Shown here one piece after another: positions 26,958 to 35,541 of a stretch of DNA of 41,490 nt. This stretch comes from Clostridia bacterium. Its GTDB lineage: Bacteria > Bacillota > Clostridia > UMGS1883. Both the position numbers and the translations under genes were made by a program. Location of the stretch: positions 1-41,490 of the forward strand of contig JAUNBL010000015.1 in NCBI GenBank assembly GCA_030527235.1, read 5' to 3'. Each line of letters starts with the position of its first letter. Position 1 is the first letter of the stretch. Under the pieces are notes generated by a model. That model was not told the DNA's origin, searched no databases, and worked only from the letters and a program-made list of their open reading frames with translations.

Positions 26958-28055
26958 CTATCCTAAAATTATATCACATATCCTATCCACATCGCAAAGC
27001 TCCAAATCTGCATAAAGCGGAAGCGTAAGCACGTGCAGCGCTATATCCGCAGCGACCGGCGTATCAAGCGCTGAATAGCCTTCTCCCAAGCACGCAAACG
27101 TATTTGTCAGCGGATAAAAATACTTTCTTGCAAAAATGTTGTTTTGCGCCAATAACTCCGCTACATCATCGCGGCTCTTTCCGAAAACCTTTTCATCAAA
27201 CAAAGCGGGGAAATACGCGTAATTACCCTGTACACCCTCCTGGTCGGTACAGATTCTTATGCCGCCCACACCGCATAGCCTCTCACGGTAACGCTCCACC
27301 GCTTGGCGGCGTTTCCTTATATTGTCTTCCACATGCCGCAGATTACATATGCCCATCGCCGCGTGGAATTCGGTCATTTTGGCGTTTGTTCCCACATATG
27401 GAACATCCGTCTCGTCCTTTTGACCAAACTGACGAATAGCCTTGCACTTTGCAACAAGCTCATCGTCCGCAAACGTCAAACCGCCGCCCTCTACGGTATT
27501 AAACACCTTTGTCGCATGGAATGAGAACATTGACACGTCTCCGTATGCGCCTATACCACGCCCACCAACCTTAACGCCGAAGGTATGAGCCGCATCATAT
27601 ATAACACGAAGATTATACTTTCGCGCTATCTTCTCAATCGCATCTACATCGCAGACGTTTCCGTAAACGTGTACCGGCAATATAGCGCACGTTTTTTCGT
27701 TTATAAGCGGCTCAATTTTGGCGGGGTCCATTGTATAGTATTTTGGTTCAACATCGCAAAACACCGGTTTCAACCCGTTTCTCACGATAGCCTGCGTAGT
27801 GGAGGCAAATGTGAACGGCGTTGTGATAACCTCACCCTTAAGACCAAGCGCGTCAAGCGCTATCTCAAGAGCTAAATGACCGTTGGCAAAAAGTTCAACG
27901 TGCTCTACCCCCAGGTATTCCTCAAGATTTTTTTGAAGGATTTGATGCTTTGGTCCTGCGTTCGTCAGCCACCTGTTTTCCCAAATCGATTTTACTTCCT
28001 CGAAGTATTCCTCCATCGGAGGCATTGACGGACTGGTTACGTTAATTTTCTTCAT
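26958..28055 (-). CDS. DegT/DnrJ/EryC1 sugar aminotransferase
   Basis: PLP-dependent nucleotide-sugar aminotransferase. The active-site lysine is in [14 protein letters not shown], the PLP-phosphate region in [15 protein letters not shown], and the sugar-binding start reads [20 protein letters not shown]. The opening and [10 protein letters not shown] resemble VioA-type dTDP-4-amino-4,6-dideoxyglucose transaminases, so a 4-keto dTDP-sugar is the likely substrate; a 3-keto substrate is possible. ATG at 28055 is chosen over 28079 because AAGGAG stands 10 bases upstream and the protein begins MKKINVTSP (365 residues). It overlaps the end of the oxidoreductase by 14 bases. Confidence 0.9.
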   Translation of the reverse strand: MKKINVTSPSMPPMEEYFEEVKSIWENRWLTNAGPKHQILQKNLEEYLGVEHVELFANGHLALEIALDALGLKGEVITTPFTFASTTQAIVRNGLKPVFCDVEPKYYTMDPAKIEPLINEKTCAILPVHVYGNVCDVDAIEKIARKYNLRVIYDAAHTFGVKVGGRGIGAYGDVSMFSFHATKVFNTVEGGGLTFADDELVAKCKAIRQFGQKDETDVPYVGTNAKMTEFHAAMGICNLRHVEDNIRKRRQAVERYRERLCGVGGIRICTDQEGVQGNYAYFPALFDEKVFGKSRDDVAELLAQNNIFARKYFYPLTNTFACLGEGYSALDTPVAADIALHVLTLPLYADLELCDVDRICDIILG

Positions 28056-29067
28056 TCTTGTTTTGCTCCTTAATCTCATCTATCATTTCACTCTGGCGGC
28101 AAATTGCGGCGTAGTTCGCTTCGCGCACGCTGTTGTCCTTTACCGAAAGCAGAAAATGCTCTATCGATTTTTTGAATGTATCATCACTATCAAGCTCCAC
28201 GGTTTCACTCTCGTTTTGGCGTGTAATAGTAACGGTCGGTTTGAATCCCGCCGGCGCCGTAAGTATGCGGTTTGTAAATATTGTTCCTGCCGAACCCCAA
28301 ACTTCAAGGCTGCACTTGTATTCATTGTCCATGCCAAATGAAAGCTGCGCTGTTATATTATTCTTGTTTGCCATCATTATCGTTCCAAACATATCAACCT
28401 GGAACTCATCGCAATAGCCAAGCCTTGAAGCAAGTATTTTCGCACTTTCGCCCAAGAGACGGCTTGCCAGCTTTACCGTATAGCCGCCGCAATCCAAAAG
28501 TGCGCCCCCGCCCAGCGCTTTATTATACCTGAAATCGTTAGACGCGCGGCGCGGGAACCCGAAGCTTATCGTATAAAGACGCACATTCCCGATGTCTCCG
28601 CTCGCTATCAGCTTCTCTATGTATTCAATCTGCGAGTGAAAATTGAACATATAGTTTTCGTGCATCGCAAGACCTTTTTTTCGCGCCTTATTGCTAAGCG
28701 CCGCCGTCTGCGCGGCGCTTATAGTTGCCGGCTTTTCAACAAATATGTGCTTGCCTGCGTCAAGCGCGCTGTCGGCCCACCTATAATGCAGCGCGGGCGG
28801 GAGCGGCAGATATACCGCATCAACAGCCCCATCGTCGAGGAGCGCGCCATAGCTTTCGTAAATTTTGCCTCCATAGGCCTCCTTAAACTTCTCAGCCTTC
28901 TCTCGCTCCACATTCAGTACAGCTTCGTTAACGGCATTGCCTTCACCAAACCATTCGTCGCCGCTTGCCACTGCAACACCCGCGTATTTTGCTTCGTCAA
29001 CCAATCCGAGCGCCGGCATAAAGCGACGAAACGCTATTTCCGAAGGGCAAATTACTCCTATACGCAT
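28042..29067 (-). CDS. Gfo/Idh/MocA oxidoreductase, probable dTDP-sugar 3-ketoreductase
   Basis: NAD(P)-dependent oxidoreductase of 341 residues. The EKP motif with its conserved lysine is seen in FVEKPATISAAQ, and KALGGGALLDCGGYTVKLAS fits the catalytic region of the family. The usual GxGxxG loop is altered to GVICPSEIA, a minor oddity. Homologues of this family (OleW, SpnN, TylC1) reduce the 3-keto group made by an NDP-hexose 2,3-dehydratase. The gene lies 23 bases after exactly such a dehydratase, with AAGGGTGA before its ATG, and overlaps the aminotransferase. The 3-ketoreductase role is inferred from this context. Confidence 0.82.
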   Translation of the reverse strand: MRIGVICPSEIAFRRFMPALGLVDEAKYAGVAVASGDEWFGEGNAVNEAVLNVEREKAEKFKEAYGGKIYESYGALLDDGAVDAVYLPLPPALHYRWADSALDAGKHIFVEKPATISAAQTAALSNKARKKGLAMHENYMFNFHSQIEYIEKLIASGDIGNVRLYTISFGFPRRASNDFRYNKALGGGALLDCGGYTVKLASRLLGESAKILASRLGYCDEFQVDMFGTIMMANKNNITAQLSFGMDNEYKCSLEVWGSAGTIFTNRILTAPAGFKPTVTITRQNESETVELDSDDTFKKSIEHFLLSVKDNSVREANYAAICRQSEMIDEIKEQNKNEEN

Positions 29068-29090
29068 TTTTATGTCACCCTTTCTAAACT

Positions 29091-30467
29091 CTAATTTACT
29101 TCCAGCATGGACAGCAAGTTCCTAAGCTGAATATTAAGACAGTTATTAACCAAATTAAGCGTGTTGAGCGTTTTGTAATCTGCCCAGAACGCGCCTTCCG
29201 GCAGTTCGAGCGCATCCTTTTGAACCTCTATGATGACATTGTGATTTTGTTCATGGTAAAAGCGCCCGCCTTCCTCTGAAAGAATGCTATCACAGACGAT
29301 TCCGCGTCCGGCGCGCCATAAACTACAAAACTGCGCCGTTAAAACATCCTGCACGTCCTCGATTGGCACGCTTGGTTCAAGCTGCACCGACGGACCTAAC
29401 TCAACCTTGTCAAAGCAGCCCACTTCACTTTTCGCGCGTACCAAAAACTTGCGGATGCCGCAGTCTATACAAGTGAAAAGTCCGAACGTCGCCATGCCTA
29501 TAGCCTCAAAAAGCGGCTGTGTCCAATGTCTGACCTCTCTGCCCTCAATCGATATGTCGCAAAAGATTATCTTAAAATCGCTCTTTTGTTCACATACAAA
29601 TTCGTTATCTTTCATTCGCCACGATTTCAGTGAATAGAGAGGCGCCAGCCGTATAAAGGACTCGTCAAACATTTTTATATTATTTATATACTGATACATT
29701 CTCGGAATGATTTTCGTATCCTTTGCAGTGAAAATCGAATTGTAAAGCGCCTTGTCTCCGAAATACTCCTCACAGCCATCGCCCTTTTCAATACAGAAAG
29801 GAATACACGAAAGCACCGTACGCGTATCCATATTAACAATATTTTCATAGCGCATAAGCGCCTTTATTTGCCCCAGTGTCATCCATCTGTGCGTGGGCAG
29901 TATATCAATCTCTTCGTCTACCTTGATTATTATATTACGGTTGCGCTTTTTGAAGAAACGCGACGACTGCTCCGATTGTATCTGGTCTACGACAATTTCA
30001 TACTTTGATGCGTTGATAAAGTATTCAAGATACGGCGGTTTTTTGCCTCCGTGCAGCTGCGTAAAATTGCTCTTTGTCGCCTGTATCGTTGGTGAAAGCT
30101 GAATCTTATTAACATTGCCCGGCTCTATTTTCGCCTGCATGAGAAAGTTCAGCGCTCCCCCGACCTCTCGGCATATTATGCCTAAATATCCTATCTCGTT
30201 TTGCAATATTACAGGCTGTTCATGTACTACCGCGTCGCCCTCATACTTTTTCATGCCGGAAATTGTAAAAAAGCTGTTGTTTCGATTGGTTATAACTCCG
30301 TCTGCCTCGTTGTAATACCAAAAGCCGTCCTCGCGAAGCATATCCTTTTGTATGTCTACCTCAACTGTAGCATTGCGCTCTTGTATCCACTCTAAAATGT
30401 CGGCGGTGGAGTTAACATTGCCTTCCTTTGCCGCCCATGATTTCACTATTTTATCTGTTAAGGACAT
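29091..30467 (-). CDS. NDP-hexose 2,3-dehydratase
   Basis: Member of the EvaA/OleV/SpnO/TylX3 family, which removes the C2 hydroxyl of dTDP-4-keto-6-deoxyglucose to give the unstable 3,4-diketo-2,6-dideoxy sugar. The hallmark QAKIEPGNVNKIQLSPTIQA (about 111-130) runs into TKSNFTQLHGGKKPPYLEYF. The protein is an internal duplication: RAKSEVGCFDKVELGPSVQL (about 344-363) mirrors the first motif, and RFFKKRNRNIIIKV near 170 mirrors RFYHEQNHNVIIEV near 402, as in the tandem Nudix-like fold of EvaA. The 458-residue length fits. It heads the run dehydratase, reductase, aminotransferase, rfbA, rfbB. Confidence 0.93.
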   Translation of the reverse strand: MSLTDKIVKSWAAKEGNVNSTADILEWIQERNATVEVDIQKDMLREDGFWYYNEADGVITNRNNSFFTISGMKKYEGDAVVHEQPVILQNEIGYLGIICREVGGALNFLMQAKIEPGNVNKIQLSPTIQATKSNFTQLHGGKKPPYLEYFINASKYEIVVDQIQSEQSSRFFKKRNRNIIIKVDEEIDILPTHRWMTLGQIKALMRYENIVNMDTRTVLSCIPFCIEKGDGCEEYFGDKALYNSIFTAKDTKIIPRMYQYINNIKMFDESFIRLAPLYSLKSWRMKDNEFVCEQKSDFKIIFCDISIEGREVRHWTQPLFEAIGMATFGLFTCIDCGIRKFLVRAKSEVGCFDKVELGPSVQLEPSVPIEDVQDVLTAQFCSLWRAGRGIVCDSILSEEGGRFYHEQNHNVIIEVQKDALELPEGAFWADYKTLNTLNLVNNCLNIQLRNLLSMLEVN

Positions 30468-30490
30468 ACATATTCCTCCTAAACCTGAAT

Positions 30491-31975
30491 TTACGCCTCT
30501 TTCGTCCCCGCCTGAGGCTTTTTCCTCTTTTTAATCTCAGCCACAGCCGTGTTCCAAAGGTAGTCAAAGCTTTCAAACTTGAAAAGCTTAGCTCCAAAGG
30601 CATAAAACAGCACCCCCGCTATGATTTGCAGGAAAAGCACAAGTATTTGTCCGAGCGGCAGGAATTCCATAGTGTACACCACGGCAAACATTGCAAGCGA
30701 AAGCAAGAACGAAGGTCCAAAATCGCGCCACTGTTCAAAAAAGCTATACCCCAGAAGCTTACTGTTTGGATATATACGCACTACACTGCATATCACTGTA
30801 GCAAAACACCTTCCCACCATCATTGCCATTAGGCCATGGCGTACCGTAAGCAAAAGCATGGAGATGCCGACAGTCTTGCTAATTATCTCCAATTTCAAGA
30901 GTATATCACTGCGCCCAAGCGCCTTTATCGCCTGAATATTCGCTGTTTCTATAGGCGAAAACGCATATGTAAAACAACAGAACTGCAAAAACGGCACGCT
31001 TGGCAGCCATTTTTCCGTCAGCACCAAAATAGTAAGCGGACGTGCCACCGCAGCTAAACCTGCCATCATAGGCATTACCAGGAATGTACACGTTTTTATC
31101 GAGCGGCGCACCATGGCTTTAACTCTCTGCTTCTCGTCCTGATATTTTGAAAGCGTTGTAAAAAGAACGCTGTCAATTGAATTTGTAATTTCATCAAGAA
31201 TGAGGAGCGGCCACTGTTTTCCGCGGTTGTAATAGCCAAGGTCTGAAGTTGTATAGACCTTACCTATGACAAGCGCGTAAACGTTTATATAGAGTGTCTG
31301 CAACAGCTTTGTTACAAGCACCTTCCATCCAAAACTGTAAAGCGTACGCAGCCGCTCCCACGAAAACGCTCTCTGCGGATGCCATTTAACAGTGAACCAC
31401 AGCACTATTGTGCTTATTGTAATACTTGTAAGATTTTGTCCCACAAGAGCCCACACGCCACAGCCGCCGTATGCCATTACTATGCCCACAACGCCTGAGG
31501 CAATCGTCCCGAAAATCGTCGAAAAGAAAAACCGCTTAAACTGCATCTTTCTCGCTGCGTATGCATGCTGTACAGTGTTTACGGCGCCGACAAGAATTGA
31601 AAGCGCAAGAACGCGCAGCGTAGAACAAAGCTCGGGCATTTCATAAAATGCGCTTATAGTAGGCGCGACAGCAAATATAATAGCATAGAGCAGCAGCGAA
31701 AATCCCGCATTAAAATAGAATACTGTTGAAAAATCAAGATTGTCGGCATTCTTCTTTTGTATAAGGGCTGAGGAGAGTCCGCTTATAATTATAGCGTTTG
31801 ACACAGCGATAAAGATATTGAGCATCCCTATTACACCGTAATGCTCCGGTTCAAGCAGCCTTGCAAGTATTATCGAAACGACAAAACCTACCACCTGCGC
31901 CCCCATGCGCTCGCCATAGCGCCACATAAGCGATGTTATTACAGTGCGCTTAACGTGTGCATCGTTTTGTGCCAT
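30491..31975 (-). CDS. Polysaccharide flippase (Wzx/TuaB type)
   Basis: Multi-pass membrane protein of 494 residues with about twelve to fourteen hydrophobic helices, of the MOP-superfamily lipopolysaccharide/teichuronic export group. The start MAQNDAHVKRTVITSLMWRY followed by GERMGAQVVGFVVSIILARL, LLEPEHYGVIGM and ALIQKKNADNLDFSTVFYFN is typical of WzxC/TuaB. It should move the undecaprenyl-linked repeat unit across the membrane. AGGAG lies upstream inside the end of the glycosyltransferase gene, and the two overlap by 26 bases. Confidence 0.92.
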   Translation of the reverse strand: MAQNDAHVKRTVITSLMWRYGERMGAQVVGFVVSIILARLLEPEHYGVIGMLNIFIAVSNAIIISGLSSALIQKKNADNLDFSTVFYFNAGFSLLLYAIIFAVAPTISAFYEMPELCSTLRVLALSILVGAVNTVQHAYAARKMQFKRFFFSTIFGTIASGVVGIVMAYGGCGVWALVGQNLTSITISTIVLWFTVKWHPQRAFSWERLRTLYSFGWKVLVTKLLQTLYINVYALVIGKVYTTSDLGYYNRGKQWPLLILDEITNSIDSVLFTTLSKYQDEKQRVKAMVRRSIKTCTFLVMPMMAGLAAVARPLTILVLTEKWLPSVPFLQFCCFTYAFSPIETANIQAIKALGRSDILLKLEIISKTVGISMLLLTVRHGLMAMMVGRCFATVICSVVRIYPNSKLLGYSFFEQWRDFGPSFLLSLAMFAVVYTMEFLPLGQILVLFLQIIAGVLFYAFGAKLFKFESFDYLWNTAVAEIKKRKKPQAGTKEA

Positions 31976-32966
31976 CGTAATACATCTCTCCTTTAATCTT
32001 TTTGCGCAAGCGATTTACAATCCCTCTGCAAAAACTGCAGATTGTCTTACGAATCATCTTCACCACAGCTGCCATGCGCACTTTTGGGGGAAGTGATTTC
32101 CAAAGCGTATTCACGCTTTTTGCGTTAACGCGGCTGGGATGAAAAAGCCTTGTTGAGAGTACGCCTGTCACCCTGTTTGCAATAAGCGGAGATAAATCGT
32201 ACTTACCGTCAAAATATTTCTCCAGCGCTCGGACAATGTCTATATACATATACGTGTATTCAACCATTTTGTTTTTATTTGAAAACGAAAAGCTTGACGT
32301 GTCTTTTTTCCCCGGCATACGCATCGCCGCCATAACGTCATGCATAACATACACGCCGCCAAGATGGCAGTATATCGAAAAACTTATAGTATCACCCATT
32401 GTCGGCGCAATCATGCGCAGCTCTTTGTATTTTTCATCATCAACGGGGAAAATCGCTCTTCGCATCATCACCGTAGAGGAGCGTAATGTCAGGCCGTATT
32501 TCTTAAAATTCTTCCAGCCCCACAAAAAGTCTTTTTTTATGCGCAGCCTTGCGTCACAGCTTACCTTGCCGTCCGCAAATACTACGGCATAGTCATGTGC
32601 CACAGCCGGAATATCGGGATGCGCCTCCAGAAAGTCAAATTGCTTTTGAAGCTTGTATTCATCCGTCCAAAAGTTGTCGCCTTCGAGTGACGCGCTGTAT
32701 TTTCCACGCATTAATGCGCGGATAGAGGCGCTGTTGCGGCTCAGTCCCTGGTTTGTTTCATGAAGCACGAGACGCATACGGTCTCCGTATTCTTCTTTGA
32801 GAGACAAAAGCACAGCGCGCGTATTATCCGTTGAGCAGTCCTCTCCCACTATAAGCTCAAACTCAAAGGTCGTCTTCTGTGCAAAAACGCTATCTACCGC
32901 CTGACGTATGTAATCTTCATGGTTATACGTCACCATTGAAATACTGACCATAATATTGTCAGTCAT
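31950..32966 (-). CDS. Family 2 glycosyltransferase
   Basis: GT-A fold glycosyltransferase of 338 residues. ISMVTYNHEDYIRQAVDSVF, GEDCSTDNTRAVL and the acidic metal-binding block SLEGDNFWT are the GT2 landmarks. A lysine- and arginine-rich C-terminal tail (about 290-338) may touch the membrane. It probably adds one sugar to the lipid-linked repeat unit; donor and acceptor cannot be told. It follows a 193-base gap after capA, so it may have its own weak promoter or be read through. Confidence 0.9.
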   Translation of the reverse strand: MTDNIMVSISMVTYNHEDYIRQAVDSVFAQKTTFEFELIVGEDCSTDNTRAVLLSLKEEYGDRMRLVLHETNQGLSRNSASIRALMRGKYSASLEGDNFWTDEYKLQKQFDFLEAHPDIPAVAHDYAVVFADGKVSCDARLRIKKDFLWGWKNFKKYGLTLRSSTVMMRRAIFPVDDEKYKELRMIAPTMGDTISFSIYCHLGGVYVMHDVMAAMRMPGKKDTSSFSFSNKNKMVEYTYMYIDIVRALEKYFDGKYDLSPLIANRVTGVLSTRLFHPSRVNAKSVNTLWKSLPPKVRMAAVVKMIRKTICSFCRGIVNRLRKKIKGEMYYDGTKRCTR

Positions 32967-33159
32967 TGCACAACACCCCTATCAACCAAATATGCTTTTC
33001 ACATTTCGCTGTTTTCCAAAATACGCAAATAATATAATCTTCATTTTTTAATATGAAAGATTGCCCTCGACAATACAATGTATGGTTATTTTCGGATGTC
33101 TTGTATTAAACTACACCGACTTATTGCACTACTTGTAGTACGAAGAAAGCTCAACGTAA
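32967..33159. other. AT-rich gap between the capA-like and GT2 genes
   Basis: This is the largest gap inside the polysaccharide locus. No terminator is clear. A minus-strand mini-frame of 20 codons (MKIILFAYFGKQRNVKSIFG) ends shortly before the GT2 start and could be a truncated gene start or chance. Possible -10 boxes (TATATT) lack good -35 partners. The gap and the AT-rich capA-like gene may mark a rearrangement. Confidence 0.4.
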
Positions 33160-34299
33160 TTACTTATTGCAACCATACCATTCTAATCCCTTCAAAAACA
33201 GTTCTCGGTGCGTTTCACACTCCACTATATTTCTGAGTCTGACAGCACTGCGCCTGTCGTAAGGCAACCCCCAAATCTTTTCTCCAAAAAGCTTATTTGC
33301 AAGCCTTCCTACTACACTTGTCCGAATCCTTCCCATGCTTCTTCCCAAATAAGTGTATATTGTCTTTCTTGCGAGTTCCTTGTATTTTTCTTCTACAAAG
33401 CCTTCCCTTTGAATTTCCTGCGACCGAAGTTCAAAGTCTTCCAGTATTCTGCGCGCATCTTCCCCCTGTGCCATATTGACTCCGCCTGCTCGCTTACGAA
33501 GCGGAATGAAATTAAATTCATGTGAATCTTTGTCAATGTCTATTGTTATCAACAGCGACGTTTCCCACATTTTATTATCAACACCGTCAAACAAAAAGTT
33601 TCCTTGTCCATAACATATTGTGGCTCCGTTGTATTCCTCCATACAACCAATACAATGACTGTGCTGCGTAATAACCGCATTTGCACCGAACTCAACAAAC
33701 CTACGGCATGTTCTTTGTAGTTTTGGCGATGGATAACGATAATTTTCTTTACCACCATGATAAAGTACTATTACAAAATCACACTGCTCTTTCAATACAC
33801 GCACGTCGTCAAAGCTTGTAAAGGCATCATAGGGATTGGCTCCCGGACACATTTGCGAGGCAATTGAAAACTCATGCTCAGTACAGGCATATATTCCTAT
33901 TTGCAAATTATCACGCATTATAATAAAGGGTTCTTTAGCTTCAAAAATTGTCTTCCCTGCTCCAACGTAAGAAATACCAGCATTTACAACTGCAGCAATT
34001 GTGTTTTGCAGATTGCCTTCACCAGCATCCAATATATGGTTGTTTGCCAAAGTAAGCAAATTCACTCCAACAGCACGATATGCATTTACTGCCGCCGTAG
34101 GTGCAACAAAACATGCTCCCTCTTTTTCAATGGCTATTGTAGAATCTGCTAGCGCTGCCTCTAAATTAAAAATGCGATAATCCATACTTTCCATATATTT
34201 AAGCAGTGCTTTGTCACAAAGTGCCTCGGCATCACCATTGCAAAAAGCTTCTAAATTTGATTGTGTAGGGATAAAATCCGCGCCAATTGTAATTTTCAT
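33160..34299 (-). CDS. CapA family (PGA_cap) metallophosphatase-like protein
   Basis: The 379-residue protein carries the CapA pattern: IGADFIPTQ, FNLEAAL, LLTLANNHILDAGEGNLQNT (the NNH metal motif), VLYHGGKENYRYPSP, ITQHSHCIG and YGQGNFLFD. CapA proteins belong to capsule polyglutamate and other surface-polymer loci and have a calcineurin-like metal site; their reaction is poorly defined. No signal peptide is seen, which is unusual for capsule CapA and suggests a cytoplasmic role. AAAGGAG precedes the ATG. The gene looks AT-richer than the housekeeping genes (20 and 24 G+C per 60 bases at 33541 and 34021) and precedes the only large gap in the locus, hinting at separate acquisition. Confidence 0.87.
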   Translation of the reverse strand: MKITIGADFIPTQSNLEAFCNGDAEALCDKALLKYMESMDYRIFNLEAALADSTIAIEKEGACFVAPTAAVNAYRAVGVNLLTLANNHILDAGEGNLQNTIAAVVNAGISYVGAGKTIFEAKEPFIIMRDNLQIGIYACTEHEFSIASQMCPGANPYDAFTSFDDVRVLKEQCDFVIVLYHGGKENYRYPSPKLQRTCRRFVEFGANAVITQHSHCIGCMEEYNGATICYGQGNFLFDGVDNKMWETSLLITIDIDKDSHEFNFIPLRKRAGGVNMAQGEDARRILEDFELRSQEIQREGFVEEKYKELARKTIYTYLGRSMGRIRTSVVGRLANKLFGEKIWGLPYDRRSAVRLRNIVECETHRELFLKGLEWYGCNK

Positions 34300-34323
34300 A
34301 TTCCGAGCTCACTCCTTTCAAAC

Positions 34324-35541
34324 CTACGTCAGCTTTTTCTCAACGTCATTTTTTTCCGCTCTTTGAAGTTCGGTCAACCTGCTCGTCCCTAAAATTATGG
34401 CAATAATTATCACGCATTGAAAATTATAGGGCAATATTACACCGGTGCCCAGGGCCAACAGCATGGCTATCGTGGCAAAGCAAAGTAAAATTTTGTTTCT
34501 TTGTTCAACGTTGTCCGCCTGGCGTATTTGCTTCCACAGCTTAAACAGAATCATCAGCATCGGCACAAGCCACAAAATTGTTCCTATTGCGCCGGTACAC
34601 GAGATAAGCTCCGCGTATGTAGAGTGCGAATATGTGTTGTACCTACTGTGTACCCGAAACTGATTATACCCGAGCCCGGCAAGAGGACTCTGCCAGAAAA
34701 ATTCCACGCTCTCCGCGTACATTCCGGCGCGGGCTTCGTCGCCTGTAACAACGCTGTCATCTGTAAGACGGGCATAAACATAGCTGCTGCGCAGATATGG
34801 CATAAACACGAAAAGCGCGCCTGCAAGCAGAGCAATGATAATCACAATAACAACTGCCTTTTGCGACACCTTGAAATCCTTCCAGTTGTTTGTCACAAAC
34901 AAAAACGCCCAAATCGCAATCAAGAATACTGCGCAGATAAGAGCCTTTCTCGAAGCTGTAAAAACTATCGCGTAAAGCAAAAAGCAAGAAACCGCCAAGT
35001 TAAACACTATGCTTACGGCTTTTTTCGGATTTATTCTATAGAGGAAAGCGAAGATACCCAGACACATTAGAATGCCGTCTGCATTTCGGTTGGTATTTTC
35101 ACTCAGCCGTATGTATTCTCCAACCTCTGCGCCTCCGGTAATAATGCGTACAGCGTACATTACGGACAAAATGCAAAACAGGTTTATAAAGAAGTTTGCA
35201 TTTCCGTCACGCTTTATTGCAAGTATTACAAAAACCGTCATCGCCAAAAACGCACAGTATATCATCCAGGAGTTCAGCATCATACGCAGCTCTTGGGCGA
35301 CAAAAAGGCCGGAGATACCCGTAAAAATCGCAAACACGGTCCACCACTTAATCTGCGGCAAAAATATGTCGTTATACCTTATCCTTGCCACATATATATA
35401 CAAAAGCATCACGGCAATCATTGCGGCGGCGAGCGGCGCGACCACGCCGGAGAGCGTTTCGTAAATCGCCTGGTACCAGCCGACAAAGAAAAAATATACT
35501 ATAAATATAAGCTTTCCTATAATGAGCAATATCTTAGACAT
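34324..35541 (-). CDS. O-antigen polymerase/ligase family membrane protein (Wzy type)
   Basis: Polytopic membrane protein of 405 residues with about ten to twelve hydrophobic segments. The O-antigen ligase domain is marked by VFTASRKALICAVFLIAIWA in one helix and by the periplasmic loop AESVEFFWQSPLAGLGYNQF with TYSHSTYAELISCTGAIGTI. In a locus with a Wzx flippase it most likely polymerises the repeat units outside the membrane. A ligase role is the alternative. It starts 7 bases into the end of the upstream glycosyltransferase gene (8-base overlap). Confidence 0.88.
   Translation of the reverse strand: MSKILLIIGKLIFIVYFFFVGWYQAIYETLSGVVAPLAAAMIAVMLLYIYVARIRYNDIFLPQIKWWTVFAIFTGISGLFVAQELRMMLNSWMIYCAFLAMTVFVILAIKRDGNANFFINLFCILSVMYAVRIITGGAEVGEYIRLSENTNRNADGILMCLGIFAFLYRINPKKAVSIVFNLAVSCFLLYAIVFTASRKALICAVFLIAIWAFLFVTNNWKDFKVSQKAVVIVIIIALLAGALFVFMPYLRSSYVYARLTDDSVVTGDEARAGMYAESVEFFWQSPLAGLGYNQFRVHSRYNTYSHSTYAELISCTGAIGTILWLVPMLMILFKLWKQIRQADNVEQRNKILLCFATIAMLLALGTGVILPYNFQCVIIIAIILGTSRLTELQRAEKNDVEKKLT

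Noticed and set aside
24039..30467. Rhamnose biosynthesis operon
   Set aside because: RfbC (3,5-epimerase) and RfbD (4-reductase) are not present, and a 2,3-dehydratase and aminotransferase are.
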